Assembly: GCA_965603515.1 (NCBI GenBank)
Contig: CBFDDH010000068.1
Span: forward strand, 1 to 5,602
Direction of reading: 5' to 3'
Length of the DNA stretch: 5,602 nt
Origin: JAUVZL01 sp965603515
GTDB lineage: Bacteria > Hydrothermota > Tepidihabitantia > SM23-42
The position numbers were made by a program, and so were the translations under genes. Below the pieces are notes generated by a model that did no database searches, was not told the DNA's origin, and saw only the letters and a list, made by a program, of their open reading frames with translations. This document shows positions 1 through 5,602 of this stretch, in pieces. The first letter of the stretch is position 1. Each line of letters starts with the position of its first letter.

Positions 1-1675
1 CAAGGGCTTCTTTGAGATCTTCAATAGCTGCATTTGTTTTTCCCAGCTGAAACCGGTAGATCGCTCTACGGTTGTATGCCGCAGCGAATTTTTTGGCTAC
101 AGCTATTGCATCGGTATTGACTAATCTATCAATCTGATATTTTTTTGGAGACGGGAACTTGATCGCGAAATCATGTGGCGGGACTGAATCGCGGAGGAAC
201 TGATAGAAAACACCGTGACTTTCAAGGTAAAATTCAAACCAATGTCTGGGCCATGCAGCATCATCATATATAAAGAAGTAAACAGGAATCTTGTCGATGT
301 TTGCGTTTATTATTTCGTGTTGGATCCGATGGCAGTAAGCTTTGCTGATGTCGCCATATTTATCTTTGCTGGTGGTGGCGAGTTCTTCTTGGCAAGCATG
401 CAGTAAAACGTCGATTCGTTCAGGGAGAATAATATTGGGGAAATTACGCTGCAGTTGAGGTGTGTACCAATCCATCCTTAAATAGAATTGCGAGATAGGT
501 ATAATCTGTTTTTGTTCAGTCAACTCTCGGTCGAACATACTGCAGTAGACAAAATAGTCATCACTGATGATAATGGAATGATCTGGCAGATTATCATATA
601 TTGAAGTACACAGATCATCTAATGATGATTCGCTGGATAGATCACATACCCGGTAATTTATGATAACACTTATCAAAGGGAAGATAACAAGGGCAATCTT
701 CAATCGTGTTGGAACAAGTTTTGAAAGCCCAACTGCGATGAGTATTACCCATAGCCCGTATAAGGGAAGATAATAACCTTGTTTATCAGGTATATTATAC
801 AATATTGTATAGGCGAACATAATAAACAGAATAATGATAAGCATATTCTTTAGTTTTTTATCTTTGATAAGGATAATGCCGTAAAATCCTACCGGGATTA
901 ATATGAGAAATTGCCGCCACCAATAGCCAAGGAATTGCGTCAGTTGTTCGACAATATAGGCAGGCGAAAAGAAGAGCGTGCGGTAATGGAATGCTTTGCC
1001 TGAAATATAGTTTATTAAGCTTCCAAAGTTTACCGGATTGAAAAGATTGAGTGCGGGATTGACAGCCGCACGTATGGGGAAATAGAGATAGAGTAATAAA
1101 GGGGCTATTGTTAATGGTAGGTAGCGAATGGTTTTTGTTTTCAGATGCAGGACAAAAATGAGTACTGGTATGACATAGAATAACGCAGTAAGGTGGTTTG
1201 TCAGCGCAAGACCAGAGATAAAGAATATCATCGGTACAGATCTTTCGTTTTCAGAGATACTCAATAGAAAATACAAAATGATCGTCATAAAAAGCAGATT
1301 CAGGGTATATATTTCTGCAGCAACTGATTGACACCATATTTCTCGACCAAAGGCAAAGAACAAAGGTAAGATGATCGAAACAAGACGATCTTTTGTCATT
1401 TTGAAAATGATAAGATAAAGAAAAAGAACCGTGATGCTTGTGAAAATACCAGGGAGTAGATTCAAAAGGAATGGAGATGCAATGATCAAGTAAAATAATC
1501 GACCAATGAGTACAAACAGAGGGTATCCAGATGGATGGGGTATACCCAGAGTTCTTACTGCTAGATAGAATTCAGCGCCGTCACCCCAGGGAAGAGTTCG
1601 GGAGGCAGTAAGGATGTAGACAATGAGTGGTATGATGCAAAGATAAATCAGAGACTGCTTTTTCAGCCAGTTCAC
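1..1675 (-). CDS. DUF2723 / TMEM260-like membrane glycosyltransferase (GT-C fold), partial at its C-terminus
   Basis: An open frame of 558 codons runs off the left edge, so the protein's end is missing. Family hallmarks of DUF2723 are visible: WGDGAEF (30-36) in the first extracytoplasmic loop with candidate catalytic D32 and E35, then IPHPSGYPLF (45-54), AAEIYTLN (119-126), GLALTNHLT (155-163), YLYFPIR (196-202) and DKQGYYLPLYGLW (297-309). About ten hydrophobic segments lie between residues 8 and 341. A soluble tail follows, and a TPR-like helix pair (about 531-558) is cut by the window edge. Human TMEM260 is an O-mannosyltransferase; bacterial relatives are presumed to move a sugar from a lipid carrier to a protein or glycan, but donor and acceptor here are unknown. 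The start is GTG at 1675, because an in-frame TAA (1687-1685) lies four codons upstream and no ATG intervenes. No Shine-Dalgarno is seen. It follows the cyclase gene by 37 nt, so co-transcription is likely. Confidence 0.88.
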   Translation of the reverse strand, partial: MNWLKKQSLIYLCIIPLIVYILTASRTLPWGDGAEFYLAVRTLGIPHPSGYPLFVLIGRLFYLIIASPFLLNLLPGIFTSITVLFLYLIIFKMTKDRLVSIILPLFFAFGREIWCQSVAAEIYTLNLLFMTIILYFLLSISENERSVPMIFFISGLALTNHLTALFYVIPVLIFVLHLKTKTIRYLPLTIAPLLLYLYFPIRAAVNPALNLFNPVNFGSLINYISGKAFHYRTLFFSPAYIVEQLTQFLGYWWRQFLILIPVGFYGIILIKDKKLKNMLIIILFIMFAYTILYNIPDKQGYYLPLYGLWVILIAVGLSKLVPTRLKIALVIFPLISVIINYRVCDLSSESSLDDLCTSIYDNLPDHSIIISDDYFVYCSMFDRELTEQKQIIPISQFYLRMDWYTPQLQRNFPNIILPERIDVLLHACQEELATTSKDKYGDISKAYCHRIQHEIINANIDKIPVYFFIYDDAAWPRHWFEFYLESHGVFYQFLRDSVPPHDFAIKFPSPKKYQIDRLVNTDAIAVAKKFAAAYNRRAIYRFQLGKTNAAIEDLKEAL

Positions 1676-1716
1676 AATGTTACATTATCATGAAGGAAGA
1701 GGAGGAAGTTACTCAT
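1672..1716 (-). CDS. Possible 14-codon bridging mini-ORF (translational coupling)
   Basis: This frame reads MSNFLLFLHDNVTL. Its ATG (1716-1714) overlaps the cyclase TGA stop (1715-1713) as ATGA. Its own TGA (1674-1672) overlaps the GTG start of the DUF2723 gene (1675-1673) as GTGA. Such 4-nt overlaps are the classic geometry for termination-reinitiation. With no Shine-Dalgarno before either start, the mini-ORF could pass ribosomes from the cyclase gene to the membrane protein gene. The peptide itself need not have a function. Two 4-nt overlaps in a 45-nt frame can arise by chance, so this is only a candidate. Confidence 0.3.
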   Translation of the reverse strand: MSNFLLFLHDNVTL

Positions 1717-4700
1717 GATATTTTCTTTATAAGAACGTCGGTTTGCTCTATCCAGAGCGGGGCGTTGAAATCAGTGTAAAGCTTCTTAGCCTGGTTAAGA
1801 TACTCCAGTGCCTGAGTTGGTTTGTTGTTTGTGATCAATACTTCTCCAAGGGCATATAGACTATGAGCCATCTGGGTCAATCCATTTATTTCTTTGGCAA
1901 TACCAATTGAGCGCTTGATGTTCTTGATGCCTTCAGGAGGATTATCCCCCACTAGAGCTTGCGCACGACCGAATATTCTGAGGGAACGTATTTCTGTATT
2001 TTTTATTTTCGTTTCTAGACCGTACTTCAAGCTTTTCTCAGCATACTGAAGCGCTTTACCATCCTGGGTCTTGATATATATGTCAGCCCACGAAGCATAG
2101 AGTTCAGAAAGCATATGCTTGTCATCACACTCAAGCAACATTGGTTCTGCTTGTTCATATAATCCCTGGGCTTTTTTCAGATCGCCAATATCGCAGAAAT
2201 ATTCACCATACGAGAATAATGCTTCACCGACAAGACCTTTTTCTTTAGTGGTTTTAGCAATCTTGAGTGCTTTTTCAAAATATGCGCGAGCTTCTTTTGT
2301 ATGTTTTTTAAGCATCAATACACTGGCAATCAGTTTATAGACAGTAATTGTACAGCGGATATCATTGATGCTTTCAAATAAATCCTTAGCTTTATTATAA
2401 TAATCAAGAACAATCTCGTACTTGCCAAGATATCTGTAGGTCAAACCGATGTTCATTAAACCAATACCCTCACCTTTTTTATCAGCCAGCTGCCGACGGA
2501 TCTCAACATTCTTTTCAGTAAAATCAATAGAGGTCTGATAATCCCCTAGAAATACATAGTAAACACCGATATTATTATAACCCATCGCCATTACTCTTCT
2601 GTCCCCTATTTTCTTTGCGATATCAATAGTTTTTCTTACAAACTCTATTGCCGCGTTTATATTACCCATTGCCCGATAGACCGCAGCAACGAGCAAGAAA
2701 AGGTATGGTAAGACTTTGATCTCACCTAATTCTTCATAGATAGCTTGAGCCTTTTTCAGGAGCCCTAGAGTTTCTTCATTTTTACCCAAACGCCATAGAA
2801 TATGAGCTTTCGCGCGCATTCCCTCAGCCTGGAAATGTTTATCGCAGATTTTCTTAGCAATTGCTATGCCCTTATCAACCAGGGTCATCGCTTGTTCACT
2901 TTCTGCTTTTGACTCGATGAGTATATTTGACAGATTATAGTGCAGTTCTACTACACCCGGTGTTTCGCTACCTTCAGTCGCTTTGATAGCTTTATACATA
3001 ATATCTATGGACTCGTCGAGCTTGCCGATCTGCTCCAGTACTTTGGCGATTTTTGCAATACTGTGGGCTTCTTGAGATTTATCTTTTGCCAGCTTATTTG
3101 CTTCACGATAATGCTTTAAAGAATCCTCCACACGACCGATCATAAATTCGATATCACCGATTTTTTCAAGAATCAACGCCTTTTGTGGTTGGTCTTCGGC
3201 AACTGATAGAGCTTGGTTGTAGTATGAAAGCGCCTCTTCATTCGCGTACAATCCGGCTGCTTCATCACCGGCTTTTATGGAATAATGCAATGCCTTATCA
3301 AATATCTTGCCCGTATAGTAATGATGTACCAATGCGCCTAAATAACTGTCGATCTTCTCTTTGAATTTCTCTTCAATGGTCTCGGCGATCACTTTGTGAT
3401 AGATTATTCTTTCACTTTTGAGCAGGCTATTGTATGCTACTTCCTGGAAAAGAGCATGCCTGAATGCATAGAATATTTCATTCTCTTTATTGATTTTCAC
3501 AAGAAACTCAGCTGCTTCGAGTTCATCGATATGCTGGTAGCTTTCTTTTTCCTTGACGATCTCTTTCAAGAGTTCCTGGGGAAACGACCTGCCGACAATT
3601 GAGGCGATTTTTAGAAGGTACTTTGCTTCTTTATTTAAGTTGTCTATTCTTGACGTAACCGCAGCATCAATAGAGCCAGGGATCTGTATGCTGTCTGGAG
3701 CAAGTTTATCGCCTTTTGCTAATTTACCTGATTCAATGAGCCGACGCACGATTTCTTCAATGAAAAAGGGATTGCCGCCACTTTTTGCAATAATAAACTT
3801 GCGTAATGATTCGGAGATCTCCTGACTCGCCAGATTATCTATCAACTGGGAACTATATTCTGGGTCTAAGTTCTTGAGGTCGAGTTCAATTGCATAATCC
3901 TTGTATTCGTCGAATATCGTATCTAACAATGCCTGAATATTGGAGATATCTCCGATGCGATAGCTAAGGTATAGTGAAAATTTGTTCTTCTTTACCATGG
4001 GCAAAAGGAAATTCACTATTTCAACAGTCGTTGAATCCAACCATTGAATATCATCGATCATCAAGATCAAGGGGCTTTCTGCGGTGACTTTCTCAAAGAG
4101 TGTAGCGACGGCGAGGAATATCTGCAACTGGAGTGAATGACTATCTAAATGAAGGACCTTTTCCATCTGGTCTTTGTCGAGCGTCATATTCATCATCTTA
4201 AGTAAATAAGGTGTGATATCATCTGCCTCATCGGCAAGTAGCGATTTCAATCTTTCGCGAATTGGAGTTTCTGAAATTTCTAAACCTGAAGATACATCGG
4301 CATACAGAAAGTGGCGCAAACTATCAGCAAAAGATTTCAGAGGTATTGAGGATTCATACGAGATACCACGGCTGTCAATCAGCGCGATATCCGGCGCTGA
4401 CATAGTCAAAAATTTCTTGAATTCATAAAAAAGGCGTGATTTTCCAACACCTATTTCACCTTTGATCACAAAGACCGACGACCTGGTCTTGGTGAGATCA
4501 GTATAACCATGCCTTAAGGCATCAATTTCCTGGTTACGTCCGATTATATCAGAGTGTACTGCCCCCAGACCAAACTCAGAACCCCATTTTCTACCGATGA
4601 CCTCAAAGGGCGTTACCTTTTCTTTTTTGCCTTTGAGTTGCACTGGTTCGTAGGGCATGAAGTCAAAGGCGTGCCGGGAACGATCATAGGTTTCTTTTCC

Positions 4701-5312
4701 TATAAGGATGCTGCCCGGAGGACTAATGTCCTTTAGTCTTTGTGCAACATTCACGGTGTCGCCCATAACCGTATAATCCATCTGGAGATCTGACCCGACC
4801 TTGCCAGCGATAACGACTCCAGTATTGATGCCAGAATGTATAGTCAATTTTTCTAGTGATGAGTCAAGATTATCGTTTATTTCTTTAAGTGCATTCTGCA
4901 TATCTAGACATGCCAGGATTGCGCGTTCTGGATCATCTTGATGCGTTACTGGAGCGCCAAAGATCGCCATGATACAATCACCAATGAATTTGTCAATGAT
5001 TCCTTCATAACGATAGATCATAACACCCAATCTGCGGAAACATTTATTCATCAAGATGGTTAATTCCTCAGGATCAAGTTTTTCAGACATGGTAGTAAAG
5101 CCAGAAATATCAGCGAAGATCACTGTAACATCTTTCCGTTCTTTTTCAATAGTGTCTTTAGTGAGGATGATTTTCTTAACTAATGATTCAGGGATATCTT
5201 TTTTAATTATATCCATGCGGTCTTCTTTGATCGAAGTTTGAAGTCGGTAACCACATTCACCACAGAACTTATTTTTTGGGGGATTTTCAGCTTTGCATTT
5301 AGGGCATTTCAT
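1713..5312 (-). CDS. Zinc ribbon - class III adenylate cyclase - STAND/AAA ATPase - TPR signalling protein
   Basis: A complete 1199-residue protein, probably a cytoplasmic cAMP-producing sensor; no signal peptide or membrane segment is seen. Residues 3-20 form a zinc ribbon (C3, C6, C17, C20). Residues about 60-240 are a class III cyclase domain: metal-binding D68 and D112, purine-specifying K108 (four before D112, as in adenylate rather than guanylate cyclases) and T181 (Thr at this site is typical of class IIIb), and transition-state N188 and R192. Residues about 255-530 are an NTPase with Walker A GEIGVGKS (285-292), Walker B LILMIDD (415-421) followed by QWLD, and a GNPFF motif (513-517). 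A winged-helix-like part follows (about 545-650), then about 13 TPR units of near 40 residues (about 672-1182). The order resembles mammalian soluble adenylyl cyclase, but with one cyclase domain. The ATG at 5312 is needed for the ribbon's first cysteine. ATP specificity and activity are inferred; the sensed signal is unknown. Confidence 0.9.
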   Translation of the reverse strand: MKCPKCKAENPPKNKFCGECGYRLQTSIKEDRMDIIKKDIPESLVKKIILTKDTIEKERKDVTVIFADISGFTTMSEKLDPEELTILMNKCFRRLGVMIYRYEGIIDKFIGDCIMAIFGAPVTHQDDPERAILACLDMQNALKEINDNLDSSLEKLTIHSGINTGVVIAGKVGSDLQMDYTVMGDTVNVAQRLKDISPPGSILIGKETYDRSRHAFDFMPYEPVQLKGKKEKVTPFEVIGRKWGSEFGLGAVHSDIIGRNQEIDALRHGYTDLTKTRSSVFVIKGEIGVGKSRLFYEFKKFLTMSAPDIALIDSRGISYESSIPLKSFADSLRHFLYADVSSGLEISETPIRERLKSLLADEADDITPYLLKMMNMTLDKDQMEKVLHLDSHSLQLQIFLAVATLFEKVTAESPLILMIDDIQWLDSTTVEIVNFLLPMVKKNKFSLYLSYRIGDISNIQALLDTIFDEYKDYAIELDLKNLDPEYSSQLIDNLASQEISESLRKFIIAKSGGNPFFIEEIVRRLIESGKLAKGDKLAPDSIQIPGSIDAAVTSRIDNLNKEAKYLLKIASIVGRSFPQELLKEIVKEKESYQHIDELEAAEFLVKINKENEIFYAFRHALFQEVAYNSLLKSERIIYHKVIAETIEEKFKEKIDSYLGALVHHYYTGKIFDKALHYSIKAGDEAAGLYANEEALSYYNQALSVAEDQPQKALILEKIGDIEFMIGRVEDSLKHYREANKLAKDKSQEAHSIAKIAKVLEQIGKLDESIDIMYKAIKATEGSETPGVVELHYNLSNILIESKAESEQAMTLVDKGIAIAKKICDKHFQAEGMRAKAHILWRLGKNEETLGLLKKAQAIYEELGEIKVLPYLFLLVAAVYRAMGNINAAIEFVRKTIDIAKKIGDRRVMAMGYNNIGVYYVFLGDYQTSIDFTEKNVEIRRQLADKKGEGIGLMNIGLTYRYLGKYEIVLDYYNKAKDLFESINDIRCTITVYKLIASVLMLKKHTKEARAYFEKALKIAKTTKEKGLVGEALFSYGEYFCDIGDLKKAQGLYEQAEPMLLECDDKHMLSELYASWADIYIKTQDGKALQYAEKSLKYGLETKIKNTEIRSLRIFGRAQALVGDNPPEGIKNIKRSIGIAKEINGLTQMAHSLYALGEVLITNNKPTQALEYLNQAKKLYTDFNAPLWIEQTDVLIKKIS

Positions 5313-5317
5313 GGTGA

Positions 5318-5348
5318 ATAATAGTAATCAAAATATGTTGAAAATCAA
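5318..5348 (-). promoter_or_regulatory. Candidate promoter of the cyclase gene, leaderless or nearly so
   Basis: On the minus strand TTGATT (5348-5343) lies 16 nt from TACTAT (5326-5321), a fair match to sigma-70-type -35 and -10 boxes. An overlapping TATTAT (5323-5318) is a second -10 option. Transcription would begin about 5-8 nt downstream, at or just before the ATG at 5312. No ribosome-binding site is present in the TATTCACC that precedes the ATG, which fits a leaderless mRNA. The region is AT-rich, so chance matches are easy. Confidence 0.4.
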
Positions 5349-5349
5349 G

Positions 5350-5371
5350 GGTTTGTGCATATGCGTAAACC
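5350..5371. promoter_or_regulatory. 22-bp imperfect dyad next to the -35 box (possible operator)
   Basis: The two halves GGTTTGTGCAT and ATGCGTAAACC are inverted copies matching at 9 of 11 positions, around a perfect GCATATGC core extended by one base. The dyad sits directly upstream of the proposed -35, centred near -46 relative to the proposed start site, where an activator of the CRP/FNR type would commonly bind. It is not a match to the E. coli CRP or FNR consensus. In a plus-strand RNA the two mismatched pairs become G-U wobbles, giving a 9-bp stem with an AUAU loop, so an RNA structure or repeat element is an alternative reading. Confidence 0.35.
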
Positions 5372-5460
5372 TCGCTTTGCTCGGCAAATTCTAATATCTA
5401 AGTTTTAACTCTAAACGATACTAAAATACAAATACTTAAATTCACCCATGCCCCTCATAA
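5372..5460. other. AT-rich intergenic stretch with degenerate CTAA-type repeats
   Basis: No open frame with coding character is seen. The left part contains CTCG twice, separated by CTTTG (5371-5383). It leads into an AT-rich run with CTAA or CTAAA words at 5391, 5398, 5411 and 5421 and a CTTAAA at 5435, at irregular spacing. Degenerate runs of this sort are something I recall from intergenic DNA of uncultured bacteria; I cannot assign a function. Confidence 0.3.
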
Positions 5461-5468
5461 GTTCAATG

Positions 5469-5579
5469 TGTCATTATCCAGCTTGCTGTAGTCCTGAGTT
5501 GTGTGTCGAAGGGACTGGATAATCCAGGGAAAAGCAAAGAGTTGATTTCTGGATTGCCCGATCAAGTCGGGCAATGACA
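5469..5579. repeat. Composite palindromic intergenic repeat (possible MITE/REP-like element)
   Basis: The 111-bp stretch begins with TGTCATTATCCAG (5469-5481) and ends with a block (5549-5579) whose reverse complement is TGTCATT, an 18-nt hairpin-forming insert, then ATCCAG. The ends are therefore inverted repeats, with one copy interrupted. A further inverted copy CTGGATAAT (5515-5523) pairs perfectly with ATTATCCAG (5473-5481) across a 33-nt loop. The loop contains CCTGAG and TCGAAGGG, which resemble from memory a widespread intergenic repeat. No coding frame is evident. Other copies in the genome would be needed to prove a repeat family. Confidence 0.45.
5553..5575. repeat. Perfect 9-bp hairpin
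   Basis: ATTGCCCGA (5553-5561) and TCGGGCAAT (5567-5575) are perfect inverted copies around a 5-nt TCAAG loop. No T-run follows on either strand, so it does not look like an intrinsic terminator. REP-like repeat or protein-binding hairpin is the better reading. Confidence 0.6.
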
Positions 5580-5602
5580 GAGGGGGGAGTCGGGCAATGA
5601 CA
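5565..5602. repeat. 15-nt direct repeat at the right edge
   Basis: AGTCGGGCAATGACA occurs at 5565-5579 and again, identically, at 5588-5602, separated by GAGGGGGG (23-nt offset). The second copy is the 3' arm of the hairpin without its 5' partner and ends exactly at the window edge, so the array may continue outside. Confidence 0.6.

Noticed and set aside
215..406. 63-codon plus-strand open frame
   Set aside because: It is antisense to the DUF2723 coding frame, whose translation shows clear family motifs; the plus-strand product resembles nothing and has no ribosome-binding site.
1701..1731. Plus-strand GGAGG followed by ATG at 1714
   Set aside because: It looks like an ideal ribosome-binding site, but the frame stops after five codons and faces against both genes.
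3553..3825. 90-codon plus-strand open frame, with similar shorter ones at 2119-2340, 3396-3602, 4213-4428, 4554-4736 and 5056-5241
   Set aside because: All lie antisense inside the well-supported cyclase-NTPase-TPR gene and are shadow frames with no independent support.
5553..5575. Hairpin as an intrinsic terminator of a gene beyond the right edge
   Set aside because: No run of T follows the stem on either strand, and the stem belongs to a repeat-like block.
5469..5602. CRISPR array
   Set aside because: The repeats are short, palindromic and unevenly spaced, with only two identical copies and an 8-nt gap, unlike regular repeat-spacer units.

Overview
The window holds two genes, both on the minus strand, with a repeat-rich intergenic region at the right end. 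From 5312 down to 1713 runs a complete 1199-residue cytoplasmic signalling protein. In order it has an N-terminal zinc ribbon, a class III (IIIb-type) nucleotide cyclase domain with a full catalytic residue set, a STAND/AAA-like NTPase module, a winged-helix-like linker and about 13 TPR units. From 1675 to the left edge runs the 5' part (558 codons, no stop reached) of an integral membrane protein of the DUF2723 / TMEM260-like GT-C glycosyltransferase family, with a TPR beginning just where the window cuts it. Only 37 nt separate the two genes and no terminator is visible between them, so they probably share a transcript.

A 14-codon mini-ORF exactly bridges the junction. Its ATG overlaps the cyclase stop as ATGA, and its TGA overlaps the GTG start of the membrane protein as GTGA. 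It could carry terminating ribosomes from one gene to the next. Neither gene has a Shine-Dalgarno sequence. The cyclase gene has a promoter-like -35/-10 pair so close to its ATG that the mRNA could be leaderless, and a 22-bp imperfect dyad lies just upstream of the -35.

The region 5313-5602 has no supportable gene. It holds the promoter and dyad, an AT-rich stretch with degenerate CTAA-type repeats, and palindromic repeat elements. One of these is a perfect 9-bp hairpin whose flanks match, in inverted form, a hairpin-free copy about 100 bp away. A 15-nt direct repeat runs into the right edge.

The organism is a bacterium. Absence of Shine-Dalgarno signals, DUF2723 with TPRs, a large cyclase-NTPase-TPR protein, and palindromic intergenic repeats of a kind I remember from environmental genomes together suggest an uncultured lineage of the FCB or WOR-3/Stahlbacteria sort. 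This placement is weak inference. The two genes' functional connection is unknown: one likely makes cAMP in response to a ligand or protein sensed by the NTPase-TPR part, and the other likely transfers a sugar at the membrane.
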